Shown here one piece after another: positions 44,134 to 54,410 of a stretch of 64,000 nt of DNA. The stretch covers positions 2,542,001 to 2,606,000 of the forward strand of contig NZ_AP025144.1 in NCBI RefSeq assembly GCF_019977755.1. The letters run 5' to 3'. Below the pieces are notes generated by a model. It was not told the DNA's origin and did not search any database. It was given only the letters and a program-made list of their open reading frames with translations. The translations under genes and the position numbers were made by a program. Numbering within the stretch: position 1 is the stretch's first letter; every line of letters begins with the position of its first letter. This stretch comes from Vibrio penaeicida. Lineage in GTDB: Bacteria; Pseudomonadota; Gammaproteobacteria; Enterobacterales; Vibrionaceae.

Positions 44134-44493
44134 TTGGTATTTCTCTCTCCCTCTTGTGGAGCTAGCGCGACTATACGCTAGCAACCTTCATACACTGTTT
44201 TCAGCGAACATTGTTTGATATTCCGGCACATCATAGAGTTGAAGACGGAGTAATTCCAGCTATGAAATCAATAATACCCACAGAAATTTCAAGCGAAACT
44301 GTCTTTGCTCGCTCTAATACTTATCACCCATTTTTCCAAAATAATTCAGTGGCTTATCAATGAAGCCCACACCTACCTATCGGAGCAGAGTGAAGTCTTT
44401 AACTGGATGCCAGTATCACCAAAATGAAACAAGGGTATCCATTCTCTGTATTCCTCGTTATTCTCCTAGCCTTCTGACAATAAAGGATTGAAA
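44134..44493. other. Intergenic region with possible gene remnant
   Basis: No intact gene. In one plus-strand frame, with no start codon, about 44277-44425 reads as an open stretch ending FSKIIQWLINEAHTYLSEQ and a stop. It may be a decayed gene fragment, but I recognise no family. The last 20 bases hold AAAGGA, the ribosome binding site of the thioesterase gene. Confidence 0.35.
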
Positions 44494-45285
44494 ATGCGCA
44501 GAAACACTTCACTTGATCGCTGGCTTGCCATTCCAAAACCAAAACCTAATGCCCCGTTACGCTTAATCTGTCTGCCTTATGCCGGAGGCAACGCAAACTC
44601 ATTTGTTCCCTATAGTGCTTTGCAGGAACTGAATGCCGAAATTTGCGCGGTACAGTTACCAGGAAAAGGCAGCCGATTAAATGAAGCACAGTACCAAAGC
44701 ATGGATACGTTAGTGGAGGATTTAGCGGAAGTATTAACCCCTATCATCGACAAACCCTATGTCATTTGGGGGCACAGTTTTGGTTCACGAATTGGTTTTG
44801 AGCTTATCCGCTATTTCAAAGCGCATAAAATGCCGATGCCTATTCATTTCATTCCGGCGGCATCAAGAGCACCTCATGAATTGAACACTCGAGACCCGAT
44901 TCACGGACTATCGGATGAAGGGTTTAAAATAAAGTTAAAGGAAATGGGCGGAACACCAGACGAAATTATTGAGCATGATGAACTCATGTCCATACTATTG
45001 CCTGGTTTGAAAGCGGATTTTAAGCTTGCCGAAACGCACAAAGTTAGCGCTATTGAACAACTCAACATTCCCGTCACGCTACTGGGTGGCACAAGTGATA
45101 CCATCATTCCACCTGATTCGTTGCCGAACTGGCAGGCACACTTTTGTGGCGACTTTGAATTGGAGATGATAGAGGGTGACCACTTCTTTATCGACAAGCA
45201 ATTTGAGTCTGTAAGCAAAAAGCTTGTCGATATTATTCAGCGCGTTACCGAAAAAAGAACGGGTTTAGCTCAACCAGCAATCTGA
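44494..45285 (+). CDS. Type II thioesterase (GrsT-like)
   Basis: 263 residues. The alpha/beta hydrolase nucleophile is in VIWGHSFGSRIGFEL, with ICLPYAGGNANSF and VQLPGKGSR at the front. The catalytic Asp is in LLGGTSDTII and the His in EGDHFFI. Such enzymes clear mis-primed acyl groups from the carrier proteins of NRPS and PKS assembly lines. AAAGGA precedes ATG 44494. No assembly-line gene is in the window. Its 3' end overlaps the convergent acyltransferase gene by 21 bases. Confidence 0.9.
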   Translation: MRRNTSLDRWLAIPKPKPNAPLRLICLPYAGGNANSFVPYSALQELNAEICAVQLPGKGSRLNEAQYQSMDTLVEDLAEVLTPIIDKPYVIWGHSFGSRIGFELIRYFKAHKMPMPIHFIPAASRAPHELNTRDPIHGLSDEGFKIKLKEMGGTPDEIIEHDELMSILLPGLKADFKLAETHKVSAIEQLNIPVTLLGGTSDTIIPPDSLPNWQAHFCGDFELEMIEGDHFFIDKQFESVSKKLVDIIQRVTEKRTGLAQPAI

Positions 45286-46554
45286 TTCCGTTTTGCTTAA
45301 TATACGGTCCCAGCGAATATTGACCCCGTATTGACCCAGTGTTTTTACCGATGTCAGAATACAATCGCATGGGAAATTGGCAGGCAGTACCAAGTCTTCA
45401 GACAAAATGTCCGGCAGCAAAGGAAAAGCACATAAGCTATTGATCCTTTGCTGTTCAACGAGCTTTGACATGCTTTCGCCGAGACCAATTTCAACGAGTA
45501 TACAATTCCCCAAATCCTCAGAGACACATTGCAGCCCTTTTGCAAATTGAACCGTTTGTTGAATTTGACTCGCCCAGTATTGCGAATGTTCAACGTCTCG
45601 TTGCTGTACCCATCTTCCCGTTATCGTGGAAACAAAAGGCGTATGAATCGGGTAACTGGGCACACCCTCGATATAAGTGCCGAGCGTTTTGGATACATCT
45701 GTCATCAAATTGGAGTGCAGTGCATACCTTTGAGAGACGTACTCTCCACCTTCTGCATTCTCAACATATTGCTCTAACCAATGACTTAGAGGCTCTGCTC
45801 CTCCCGAAACAACACATCTATGCGGAGTACTCACATAGGAAAGGGAGATCTTTTGATCGGAGCTAGGGTGTGTGTTATTCCAATCATCCAACCATTTCAC
45901 AACTTCCGCTTTCCCCTTGGGAACAGCAAACATTGCACCAGCTTGTGCATCATCCATCAAACGTTGGCGAGAGCAGACCATGGCGAGCACATCTTCAATA
46001 TTCAGTAACCCACTTATACAGCCCGCTACGTATTCACCAAGGCTGTCACCAATAAGCGCATCAGGCTTAACCCCCCAATGGATAAGTGTCGAAGCGAGAG
46101 CATATTCAAATACAAAGAGCTGCACCTGACTTACAGGCTGCTTGCTGTGTACTTGGCACTCACTAAAGAAGAACTCCGTTTCATCCGCTAAGTGCACATC
46201 CGTTTTTGTGAGATGCCATAAACACTCTTCTACTCTCTCGTGAAAAAACTCAAAGTTCTCGTACAAAGATCTCGCGCAACGATGAGGCTGTTCCTCAAGG
46301 CCGCTAAACATAAAAACAACAGCAGGTTTGGATCTCGAGTATGCTGAACTTCCTCCCATACTCTCTTGAATGTGATTGAAATGGTTAGGTCCATAGCTTG
46401 GTGTTTTTGTGTTTCCCAGACCTGTTATGGGGCTATCTATCATTGAGCCATCTATTATTGATCTATCTGTTTTTGAACCACCCGATTGCATGAAGAGTGT
46501 TTTTGCTTCTTGATTATCCAACATAAAATCTTGACGTTTTTCTGGATGAAACAT
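45265..46554 (-). CDS. Stand-alone polyketide-type acyltransferase
   Basis: 429 residues from ATG 46554 with AAGGAG eight bases upstream. After ~85 low-complexity residues comes an AT domain: VFMFSGLEEQPHRCARSLYE (normally FPGQGSQ), the nucleophile in IGDSLGEYVAG and the catalytic His in RYALHSN. The usual GHSxGE has Asp in place of His here. AT domains load malonyl-type units onto carrier proteins. With no PKS module nearby, it could act in trans on a distant cluster or be a remnant. It faces the thioesterase gene. Confidence 0.85.
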   Translation of the reverse strand: MFHPEKRQDFMLDNQEAKTLFMQSGGSKTDRSIIDGSMIDSPITGLGNTKTPSYGPNHFNHIQESMGGSSAYSRSKPAVVFMFSGLEEQPHRCARSLYENFEFFHERVEECLWHLTKTDVHLADETEFFFSECQVHSKQPVSQVQLFVFEYALASTLIHWGVKPDALIGDSLGEYVAGCISGLLNIEDVLAMVCSRQRLMDDAQAGAMFAVPKGKAEVVKWLDDWNNTHPSSDQKISLSYVSTPHRCVVSGGAEPLSHWLEQYVENAEGGEYVSQRYALHSNLMTDVSKTLGTYIEGVPSYPIHTPFVSTITGRWVQQRDVEHSQYWASQIQQTVQFAKGLQCVSEDLGNCILVEIGLGESMSKLVEQQRINSLCAFPLLPDILSEDLVLPANFPCDCILTSVKTLGQYGVNIRWDRILSKTESDCWLS

Positions 46555-46841
46555 GGTTTTCGCTCCTTGAATGGAACTACGAGTCTGATGTAGCAAACGT
46601 GACTAATAGCTGTCCGAAATACGGAATACTTGAAAAATTCAGATCGTTATTCCAGATTTTTTATAGTTTATTGATTGATTTAGAAAATTGACGTCGAATC
46701 AACGAAAGTCGTGCTCATTTGTGCAAATTTGAAAGATTTTCGGGTCCGAAGCCTACTGCTCGGCTTTTGCTATTTTGTATTGAGAATACTTTTAAATACC
46801 GCAGTACATTCAATTATTTATAAATTTAAAATAATCACTAG

Positions 46842-47792
46842 ATGCAAATATGGACATGGAGTGTTGCAATTTTGAATGCTAATAGCTTTTCTCACCTAAA
46901 AAGAATGGCAATGTTCGCAGCGATAGTCGAAGCTGGGAGCTTTGCTGCAGCGGCTAGAAAATTAAAAACAGATCGCTCTAAACTCAGTAAGCAATTGTCA
47001 GAGCTGGAAACTCAGCTAGGTTCTAGATTAATACAGCGTTCAACCAGAAAGCTTTCGGTGACAAGAGAAGGACAGAAGGTTTACCAAGAAGTTAAGCAAT
47101 TACCTTACTTGTTTGAACATATCGAATCCATCATCGCCCCCAAAGAGGTGTCTGGGCGAGTATCGTTAACGATGACTTACGATATCGCTCTGAATCAAGT
47201 TCTGCCTATCTTAGAAGAATTCAGAGAGATCTACCCTGAGGTGGAACTCGATTTGATCCTGAACGACCATAAGTCAGACATAGTGGCAGAAAACATCGAT
47301 CTAGCGTTACGTGTTGGCAGCCCGCAAGACAGTTCTTTGATCGCTCGACAAATGTTCGAGCAAAGTGCCCACCTATTTGCAAGCCCCGAGTACATCGCAA
47401 AACATGGGATGCCCAACACAGCGGAGGAGCTAGAGTCACATTATTGGGTTTTACTCGAACAGCAATCCGCTAGTAACAACCTACAAAAGCTCTATTGCGA
47501 CGGAAAGATGGTCGCCATTGCGCCGAAGAACTATCACTGTTGCAATTCTCCGCTAGTAATGCAGAAGCTCACTTTGATGGGCGTTGGAGTGGGGTTATTG
47601 ATTCCATGTACCGTACAAAAAGAGATCGATACTGGTGAGTTGATTCAGGTGGCTTGTGGCATTAGAAGCGAACCCAAGATCTTTAACCTGGTGTATCCTT
47701 CTAGAAAACAAATTCCGGCACGGATCAGGCACTTGATAGATTTTCTTCTTGCCGCTGATATTTTTTCAGGTATGTCATATAAGGGTTGTTGA
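46842..47792 (+). CDS. LysR-family transcriptional regulator
   Basis: 316 residues. The DNA-binding domain is at about 18-80 (AMFAAIVEAGSFAAAARKLKTDRSKLSKQLSELE), and the effector domain starts at about 105 (GRVSLTMTYDIALNQVLP) with VENIDLALRVG further on, as in the CrgA/AaeR-like group. The first ~15 residues may not be translated, since a good site is lacking at ATG 46842. It is divergent from the acyltransferase gene across ~290 bases and may control it. Confidence 0.88.
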   Translation: MQIWTWSVAILNANSFSHLKRMAMFAAIVEAGSFAAAARKLKTDRSKLSKQLSELETQLGSRLIQRSTRKLSVTREGQKVYQEVKQLPYLFEHIESIIAPKEVSGRVSLTMTYDIALNQVLPILEEFREIYPEVELDLILNDHKSDIVAENIDLALRVGSPQDSSLIARQMFEQSAHLFASPEYIAKHGMPNTAEELESHYWVLLEQQSASNNLQKLYCDGKMVAIAPKNYHCCNSPLVMQKLTLMGVGVGLLIPCTVQKEIDTGELIQVACGIRSEPKIFNLVYPSRKQIPARIRHLIDFLLAADIFSGMSYKGC

Positions 47793-47804
47793 ATCAGTTG
47801 ATGC

Positions 47805-47839
47805 ATATTCCCAAGTAGCCTAAGAATGCTTGGGTATAT
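47805..47839. repeat. Vibrio-type short intergenic repeat, copy 4 (palindromic)
   Basis: ATATTCCCAAGT on the left and ACTTGGGTATA-like GCTTGGGTATAT on the right form an inverted repeat around ~11 bases, 13 bases after the LysR stop. It shares the ACTTGGGTATA core with the other copies and may act as a weak terminator. Confidence 0.55.
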
Positions 47840-48103
47840 GTTAATAAATCAAATTTAACGACCTCAAAAATGCCATAGGTATTGAGCCCTGCCCTTTAAC
47901 ATTCTTGATACTTATTTCATTTAAATATGCGCTATAACCACTATAGAGATGGTTAAATTAAAACCACAGTGACCAATGTTTAACCAAAAGTGTTTCATGA
48001 AGTTATAAAGAGAAATACTTCAAACAAACATTGCTGGTTATTCTTTTTCCTAAATTCTCTGATGAATAATTTAGCAAAGAGTAATTTAATTCAATTTGTA
48101 ACA

Positions 48104-48128
48104 ATAGGCACAATAATAATGTGCCTAT
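48104..48128. promoter_or_regulatory. Perfect hairpin in the cyo upstream region
   Basis: ATAGGCACA and TGTGCCTAT pair perfectly around ATAATAA. There is no U tail, so it is not a standard terminator; it is a candidate operator or RNA structure. Confidence 0.35.
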
Positions 48129-48469
48129 GTGAAAGTTAAATTAGGTATATAGCACTTTTAATGATGAGTAACAGTTGAAATTAAACTCTAAGAAAAGGCA
48201 CTTTAGGCGCTATTCCACTTTGTTGTTAATACGTACTCGAGAGAGAGCGAACGTAACTGAAAATGTTAACGTATGACAATACCCATAAGCATAACAAGCT
48301 TAATCTCCTCACAAGCCATTACCCTACTGGTGGCATGGATAAATCAGCCGAAGTAACTCGACATCAAACCATAAAGAAAAACCAGTGTAATTTCACGGTT
48401 TGATAGCCAATTAAACGCACAATAAAAGCTGTGCACGCCAAAAGAAAATATCGCTATCGATACCAACCT

Positions 48470-48494
48470 TTAACCATTAATAAATTATGGTTAA
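48470..48494. promoter_or_regulatory. Second inverted repeat in the cyo upstream region
   Basis: TTAACCAT and ATGGTTAA flank a nine-base AT spacer, 440 bases before cyoA. Function unknown. Confidence 0.3.
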
Positions 48495-48932
48495 TAACGA
48501 AAAAAGACCCACCAAGAAAATAATCTCACAATAAAATAAGGGGTATTAAGTGGCTTATATATAATTCGCTCTGTAAAACAGGTCACTACAGGCCTAAGTC
48601 TTGCACTACCTCATTTTTTGGAAAAATGAAATTAATATTTTTGTAATTTATACATAGATTGAAATTTACAGTTCTGAACAAGTTAAAGCTTGCTAATTTA
48701 ACAATTTGGTACTTTAATTCACGCTTTAGTATCTAAGTTCCAATATCACTGCATTTTGTAAGTTAATTGTTTTAAATGATAATGAATTGTTAACAAAATC
48801 TTTCCTTTTTGTTTGACGTCATTTCACGTGCAATTTTCTTCAAAGCGAAGTGATTGATCTATGTATTTGGATACTTCGTATTTTAAGTATTGTCTTTGAA
48901 TTTATTCTGGTTGTGAGTTCCAGGGAGGACAA

Positions 48933-49820
48933 ATGAAAATAAAATGTAACATAAAAGTTGCATTAATATTAACATCAGTCGTAGGGCTGATTTTATTAGG
49001 CGTACTATTCTTCGGTAGTAACATGGTGTTATTCGATCCTAAGGGACCCGTTGGTCAAGCTCAGGAATCGTTGATTATCACTTCTGTTTTACTCATGGCC
49101 ATCATCATTGTTCCGGTGTTGTTCATGTGCGTGTACTTCCCGTACAAGTACCGCTCTTCTAACAAAGAAGCCGAGTACAAACCAAACTGGGAGCACTCCA
49201 CTAAAATCGAAGTGATAGTCTGGGCTGTTCCTTGTCTTATCATTTTGGCATTGGGTTGGATTACTTATGAAACGTCCCACTCTCTTGATCCTCGCCGTGA
49301 AATCGAGTCAGACAAGACACCTCTAACTATCCAAGTTGTTTCCATGAACTGGAAATGGTTGTTCATCTACCCTGAACAACAAATTGCAACCGTAAACGAA
49401 GTTGCCTTCCCAGCCGATCGTCCTGTGGAGTTTCTCGTTACTTCTGACACCACAATGAACTCATTTTTTATTCCTCAGCTTGGTAGCCAAATCTACGCAA
49501 TGGCTGGAATGGAAAATCGCGTCAACTTGATGGCTACAGAAGAAGGCGTCTACCGCGGTATGTCTGCTAACTACAGCGGCTTCGGATTCGCGAACATGCA
49601 CTTTAAGGCTCATGCCGTTAGTGAGTCTGGTTTTGACGAATGGGTGAACAAAGTGAAATTGTCTGAGCAAGTGCTGAATGACACTAGCTACGACGCTTTG
49701 ACTGCTAATGCAAAAGAGCAGATCAAAAAATACCACCCTGTGACCTACTACTCATCTGTCGATCCATTGCGATTCAAAGATATCATCGAGAAACATTCAG
49801 GAGCTCAAAATGGCCTATAA
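48933..49820 (+). CDS. cyoA: Cytochrome bo-type ubiquinol oxidase subunit II
   Basis: 295 residues. Two membrane helices (about 8-30 and 47-70, or a signal-anchor plus helix) and a third near 90-108 precede the periplasmic cupredoxin domain, with [33 protein letters not shown] and [13 protein letters not shown]. This closely matches E. coli CyoA, including absence of the CuA ligands. Unlike E. coli CyoA there is no lipobox Cys before LLDPKG; the sequence reads [13 protein letters not shown], so it is probably not lipidated. CyoA and CyoB overlap by 11 bases. The operon continues with cyoBCDE and copper chaperones. Confidence 0.95.
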   Translation: MKIKCNIKVALILTSVVGLILLGVLFFGSNMVLFDPKGPVGQAQESLIITSVLLMAIIIVPVLFMCVYFPYKYRSSNKEAEYKPNWEHSTKIEVIVWAVPCLIILALGWITYETSHSLDPRREIESDKTPLTIQVVSMNWKWLFIYPEQQIATVNEVAFPADRPVEFLVTSDTTMNSFFIPQLGSQIYAMAGMENRVNLMATEEGVYRGMSANYSGFGFANMHFKAHAVSESGFDEWVNKVKLSEQVLNDTSYDALTANAKEQIKKYHPVTYYSSVDPLRFKDIIEKHSGAQNGL

Positions 49821-51879
49821 AGGCGACGTACATGCCGAACCTGATTTAATATTCGGAAAACTAAACTGGGACGTCATTCCGTACACTGACCCAGTTATTT
49901 TGCCCGTTATGATTGCCGCGATCCTTGGTGGTCTCGGTCTGCTAGGTTTGATTACCTACATGGGTAAATGGAAATACTTGTGGGCTGAATGGTTAACCTC
50001 TGTTGACCACAAGAAAATTGGTATCATGTACATCATCGTTGCGCTAGTCATGATGGTTCGGGGTTTTTCCGACGCCATATTGATGCGTTCGCAGCAAGCA
50101 TTAGCGACGGTAGATGCCTCGTATCTGCCCCCCGAACACTACGACCAAATCTTTACGGCTCACGGCGTAATCATGATTTTCTTCGTGGCCATGCCTTTGG
50201 TTGTCGGTTTGATGAACGTTGTTGTGCCTCTTCAAATTGGTGCGCGCGACGTTGCTTTCCCATTCCTAAACTCCTTGAGTTTCTGGCTATTCGTTGTAGG
50301 TGCAATCCTAATCAACCTTTCTTTGTTCGTTGGTGAATTCGCTTCGACTGGTTGGTTGGCATATCCGCCTCTTTCAGGAATGGAATACAGCCCGTGGGTT
50401 GGTGTGGATTATTGGCTCTGGTCGCTCCAGATCTCTGGTATCGGTACGCTTCTAACAGGTGTTAACTTCGTTGTTACCATCTTGCGCATGCGTGCTCCAG
50501 GAATGAAGCTGATGCAAATGCCTGTGTTCACTTGGACTTCTTTGTGTGCCAACGCACTTATCATCGTTGCTTTCCCTATTCTTACCGTTACGCTGACACT
50601 TCTGACTCTTGACCGCTACATTGGTACCCATTTCTTTACCAATGATATGGGTGGCAACCAGATGATGTACGTGAACTTGATTTGGGCATGGGGTCACCCA
50701 GAGGTATACATTCTGGTTCTACCAGCGTTTGGTATCTTTTCGGAAATCTGTGCAACGTTCTCTCGTAAACGACTGTTTGGTTATACGTCTCTTGTATGGG
50801 CGACGGCAGTAATCATGGTTCTTTCGTTTGTCGTGTGGCTACACCACTTCTTTACCATGGGGGCTGGGGCAAGTGTTAACGCCTTCTTCGGAATAGCCAC
50901 CATGATAATATCCATACCCACCGGGGTTAAGATATTTAACTGGCTCTTCACCATGTATAAAGGACGTGTAGAGTTCACGGCAAGTATGTGGTGGACAATG
51001 GCATTCCTTGTTACCTTCACCATTGGTGGTATGACAGGTGTAATGCTAGCGGTACCTGCAGCAAACTTTGTACTACACAACAGCTTGTTCGTAATCGCTC
51101 ACTTCCACAATGTAATCATTGGTGGTGCAGTATTCGGTTACTTTGCTGGCTTTACATACTGGTTCCCTAAAGCAACTGGCTTCAAACTGAACGAGAAGTG
51201 GGGCAAGGTTTCTTGTGCACTTTGGACTATCGGTTTCTTCGTTGCCTTTATGCCGGTATACGTACTTGGTTTCAACGGCATGACTCGCCGTCTAAATGCG
51301 ACAGACAACCCAGAGTGGGCACCATTGCTTATGATTGCTGCATTCGGTGTTGCCATCATCGCAGCTGGTATTGCCGCTCAGTTCTACCAAGTATTCATCA
51401 GTATTCGTGACCGTAAGCAAAATATGGACGAAACAGGTGACCCTTGGAATGGCCGTACTCTTGAGTGGGCAACGTCTTCTCCACCTCCATTCTACAACTT
51501 TGCAACTCTGCCAAAAATTCATGACAGAGACGAGCACCACTACCGCAAAGAACATGGAATGGCGTATCAAAAACCTGACCGCTACAAGCGAATCCACATG
51601 CCAAGTAACACTTGGGCAGGTGTAGTAATCAGCTTCTTCTCGCTGATTATGGGCTTCGCATTTGTATGGCATATCTGGTGGATGGTTGTTGTTGGCTTCC
51701 TAGGCATGATCGTGTCTTGGATCGTATACAGCTTCCAGCGCAATAAAGATTACTACGTTGAAGTTTCTGAAGTTGAGGCAATTGAAGGTCCTCATCTAGA
51801 CAAGGTTTATCAGGAGCGCCCTGAATTTAACCCTGCGTCGAAAGAAACTGACACGAAACCTGCATCCCCAGCGGTTTAA
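49810..51879 (+). CDS. cyoB: Cytochrome bo-type ubiquinol oxidase subunit I
   Basis: 689 residues, a heme-copper oxidase with about fifteen helices. Heme and CuB ligands are in [32 protein letters not shown] (with the His-Tyr pair), [10 protein letters not shown] and [16 protein letters not shown]. It reduces O2 to water using ubiquinol and pumps protons. The ubiquinol-site residues near the N terminus ([15 protein letters not shown]) match the quinol, not the cytochrome c, type. It overlaps cyoA by 11 bases. Confidence 0.97.
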   Translation: MAYKGDVHAEPDLIFGKLNWDVIPYTDPVILPVMIAAILGGLGLLGLITYMGKWKYLWAEWLTSVDHKKIGIMYIIVALVMMVRGFSDAILMRSQQALATVDASYLPPEHYDQIFTAHGVIMIFFVAMPLVVGLMNVVVPLQIGARDVAFPFLNSLSFWLFVVGAILINLSLFVGEFASTGWLAYPPLSGMEYSPWVGVDYWLWSLQISGIGTLLTGVNFVVTILRMRAPGMKLMQMPVFTWTSLCANALIIVAFPILTVTLTLLTLDRYIGTHFFTNDMGGNQMMYVNLIWAWGHPEVYILVLPAFGIFSEICATFSRKRLFGYTSLVWATAVIMVLSFVVWLHHFFTMGAGASVNAFFGIATMIISIPTGVKIFNWLFTMYKGRVEFTASMWWTMAFLVTFTIGGMTGVMLAVPAANFVLHNSLFVIAHFHNVIIGGAVFGYFAGFTYWFPKATGFKLNEKWGKVSCALWTIGFFVAFMPVYVLGFNGMTRRLNATDNPEWAPLLMIAAFGVAIIAAGIAAQFYQVFISIRDRKQNMDETGDPWNGRTLEWATSSPPPFYNFATLPKIHDRDEHHYRKEHGMAYQKPDRYKRIHMPSNTWAGVVISFFSLIMGFAFVWHIWWMVVVGFLGMIVSWIVYSFQRNKDYYVEVSEVEAIEGPHLDKVYQERPEFNPASKETDTKPASPAV

Positions 51880-51895
51880 GGATTTAGGAGATAAT

Positions 51896-52513
51896 ATGAC
51901 TGCACATGATAAAGCAGTGCTGGACAATGGTGGTCACGATGATCATGACCACCATGATTACGCTGGCGACACTATCTTTGGCTTTTGGATTTATATCCTA
52001 AGCGACTGTTTATTATTCGGTACGTTGTTTGCCACATTTGCTGTTTTCTCAAATAGCTTTGCGGGCATTGTAGAACCAAGTGAATTATTCAACCTGTGGT
52101 TTGTAGCAGGCGGTACCGCTTTGCTACTGCTTAGTAGTTTCACCTTCGGCATGGGTATGCTGAAAGCGAAAGAGCGCGATGCGAAAGGCATGTGGTTCTG
52201 GCTTTGGACAACCTTTGCTTTAGGTCTGGGCTTCTTGATTATGGAACTTTATGAGTTCCATCATTTCAGCGCAGCAGGTGCAACGTTTGACAGCAGTGCA
52301 TACTGGTCGTCTTTCTACGCATTAGTAGCCACGCACGGTTTGCACGTTTTCGCTGGTTTGATTTGGATGATCGTTTTGTATTTCCACTTTAAACGAGATG
52401 GCTTTACTGAAGACAACGAAGCACGTCTGTCTTGCTTAAGCTTATTCTGGCACTTCCTAGATGTAATCTGGATTTGTGTGTTTAGTGTGGTTTATCTAAT
52501 GGGAGTGATGTAA
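51896..52513 (+). CDS. cyoC: Cytochrome bo-type ubiquinol oxidase subunit III
   Basis: 205 residues with five hydrophobic helices and the subunit III pattern FGFWIYILSDCLLFGTLFATFAV, LYEFHHFSAAG, YALVATHGLHVFAGLIWM and LFWHFLDVIWI. The N terminus is His/Asp-rich (GGHDDHDHHD), which could bind metal. AGGAG lies upstream of the ATG. It shares one base with cyoD. Confidence 0.95.
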   Translation: MTAHDKAVLDNGGHDDHDHHDYAGDTIFGFWIYILSDCLLFGTLFATFAVFSNSFAGIVEPSELFNLWFVAGGTALLLLSSFTFGMGMLKAKERDAKGMWFWLWTTFALGLGFLIMELYEFHHFSAAGATFDSSAYWSSFYALVATHGLHVFAGLIWMIVLYFHFKRDGFTEDNEARLSCLSLFWHFLDVIWICVFSVVYLMGVM

Positions 52514-52851
52514 TGGCACAGACTGCAGAACACGGTCATGGCGGTCAAGCACATGGCAGCGTTAAAGAATATGTAATGGGTCTTATTTACTCCGTCTTAC
52601 TCACAGTGATCCCATTCGCTATGGTAATGATGGATATAGGTTCTCCACAGTTGAAAATCGGCGTTATCTTGATCTGTGCTGTTGCGCAAATTTTGGTTCA
52701 GCTGGTGTTCTTCTTGCACATGAATACCTCTTCCGAGCAGATGTGGAACACGACCTCGGCAGTATTCGTGGTCGTCTTAGTTGCCATCATATTAATTGGT
52801 TCGCTTTGGATTATGGAACACCTGAACCACAATATGCTGATGGGTCACTAA
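52513..52851 (+). CDS. cyoD: Cytochrome bo-type ubiquinol oxidase subunit IV
   Basis: 112 residues with three helices and the subunit IV pattern KEYVMGLIYSVLLTVIPF and QLVFFLHMNTS. The N terminus carries several His (EHGHGGQAHG). It overlaps cyoC by one base (TAATG). Confidence 0.95.
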   Translation: MAQTAEHGHGGQAHGSVKEYVMGLIYSVLLTVIPFAMVMMDIGSPQLKIGVILICAVAQILVQLVFFLHMNTSSEQMWNTTSAVFVVVLVAIILIGSLWIMEHLNHNMLMGH

Positions 52852-52863
52852 TCGGAATACATA

Positions 52864-53778
52864 ATGATTTCGAACTATTTACAACTCACTAAACCTGGCA
52901 TTATCCGCGGCAACCTAGTTGCTGCGGCTGGTGGCTTCTTTCTGGCCTCTCAAGGCCAGATTGACTGGGCCCTTTTCCTTGCCGTGTGTTTAGGTACGAC
53001 ATTCATCGTTGCATCAGGCTGCGTTTTCAATAACTTCATCGATAAAGACATCGATGCCAAGATGAAGCGCACTTGCCAACGTGAGCTAGTACAAAAAGTC
53101 GTCCCAGTGTCCAATGCTTTAGCTTGGGCTACCATTCTGGGTATTGCAGGGTTTTCTACTCTGTTTTTCTTCACCTCTACAGTCGCTTTCTGGTTCGGTG
53201 TTCTTGGGTTTGTTGTGTATGTTGGCTTCTACAGCCTTTACTACAAGAGACACTCTGTACATGGAACGTTAATCGGTGGCTTGTCTGGTGCTTGTCCTCC
53301 GGTCATTGGGTATTGCGCAGTAACCAACCAATTGGATCTTGGTGCTGCAATTGTATTCCTTACCTTTTGTATTTGGCAGATACCACACTCATACGCAATC
53401 GCCATTTATCGTTTCGATGATTACAAAGCGGCATCGATTCCTGTATTGCCGATTAAAGAAGGTGTAGATAAAGCGCGTACTCATATCATGGGTTATATCG
53501 TTGCTTTTGCTATCGCTTCTTTGGCTCTAACTTACTTAGGCTATGCCGGTAGTTGGTATGCTTTAGGTATGGGTCTGGTCAGCATGTACTGGTTGTACTT
53601 AGCGAAAGTAAGTTTTCAAAAAATGCCAACCGAGCAATGGGGTAAGCAACAAATGCTGTTCTCTATCGTTTGTATTATGGTGTTCTGCATTTTGATTTCT
53701 ATCGACTTCTCTCCGTCAGAAATCCATGAAACTCAACAAGCATCGGTGAACATACTTCAACTCAAGGAATTCATCTAA
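52864..53778 (+). CDS. cyoE: Protoheme IX farnesyltransferase (heme O synthase)
   Basis: 304 residues, about nine helices. The two polyprenyl-diphosphate-binding motifs are NNFIDKDIDAKMKRT and the DDYKAASIPVL region. It converts heme B to heme O for the high-spin site of CyoB. It follows cyoD closely and overlaps the Sco gene by one base. Confidence 0.96.
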   Translation: MISNYLQLTKPGIIRGNLVAAAGGFFLASQGQIDWALFLAVCLGTTFIVASGCVFNNFIDKDIDAKMKRTCQRELVQKVVPVSNALAWATILGIAGFSTLFFFTSTVAFWFGVLGFVVYVGFYSLYYKRHSVHGTLIGGLSGACPPVIGYCAVTNQLDLGAAIVFLTFCIWQIPHSYAIAIYRFDDYKAASIPVLPIKEGVDKARTHIMGYIVAFAIASLALTYLGYAGSWYALGMGLVSMYWLYLAKVSFQKMPTEQWGKQQMLFSIVCIMVFCILISIDFSPSEIHETQQASVNILQLKEFI

Positions 53779-54410
53779 TGATTCGAAACCCAGTGAAGAT
53801 AGTATTAGCATTGGGTGTCCTTGCTCTGGCAGGTATTCTTGCACTCTACGTGGACAATACAACGCTCCCTATAGGAGAGAAACCTCGCCAGTTCAAAGAC
53901 TTAGGTGGAAAATTCCACTTAAACAGTGCTAGTGGCTCTGTCGACCTTGACGAATATAAAGACAAGGTTGTTGTTTTGTATTTTGGTTACCTAAATTGTG
54001 CTGAAGTTTGCCCTTCATCAATGGGGGTAATGTCTGCATCGTTCAAATATCTATCTGAAGAGATATACGATAAGACACAAGGGTTCTTTGTGAGCGTCGA
54101 CCCAGAGCGAGACGACTTAGAATCAATTAATGAGTTTGCACAGTATTTCGACAAACAAATTTTGGGCTTAACTGGCACAGAAGAAGAGATTCAAACCATT
54201 ACCGATCAATACGGTGTTTATATTGATTTGGTTGACATGTCATCGTCTGAGCTTGCCTATACAGTAGACCACGCTTCCCGGTTTTATATCATCGACCCTG
54301 CAGGGCAGCTCGTTGACTCTCTAAGCCACAGTACAACGCCTATAGAGCTAGCGGCTCGTATTGAGAGAGCATTGGAAGAGTACAATTCAAATACCGGAAA
54401 TGCTTCATGA
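53778..54410 (+). CDS. SCO1/SenC-family copper chaperone
   Basis: 210 residues with an N-terminal membrane anchor (VKIVLALGVLALAGILALYV) and a thioredoxin-like periplasmic domain. The copper-binding Cys pair is in CAEVCPS and the third ligand His in TVDHASRFYIID. Sco proteins help deliver copper to oxidases. Here the oxidase lacks CuA, so the target should be CuB or an unrelated site. It overlaps cyoE by one base and the next gene by four (ATGA). Confidence 0.93.
   Translation: MIRNPVKIVLALGVLALAGILALYVDNTTLPIGEKPRQFKDLGGKFHLNSASGSVDLDEYKDKVVVLYFGYLNCAEVCPSSMGVMSASFKYLSEEIYDKTQGFFVSVDPERDDLESINEFAQYFDKQILGLTGTEEEIQTITDQYGVYIDLVDMSSSELAYTVDHASRFYIIDPAGQLVDSLSHSTTPIELAARIERALEEYNSNTGNAS

Larger units (their letters stand above)
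47793..48932. other. Long non-coding region upstream of cyo
   Basis: 1,140 AT-rich bases with no convincing gene. A 46-codon frame at 48263-48403 lacks a ribosome binding site. It holds a Vibrio-type repeat at its left end and two perfect inverted repeats (listed separately). The promoter of the cyo operon should be in the final ~200 bases; I could not assign a regulator site. Confidence 0.6.

Noticed and set aside
48263..48403. 46-codon plus-strand frame in the cyo upstream region
   Set aside because: No ribosome binding site and no conserved features; its length is expected by chance.
48820..48890. Possible FNR site before cyoA (TTGATCTATGTATT)
   Set aside because: The right half does not match ATCAA, so the palindrome fails.
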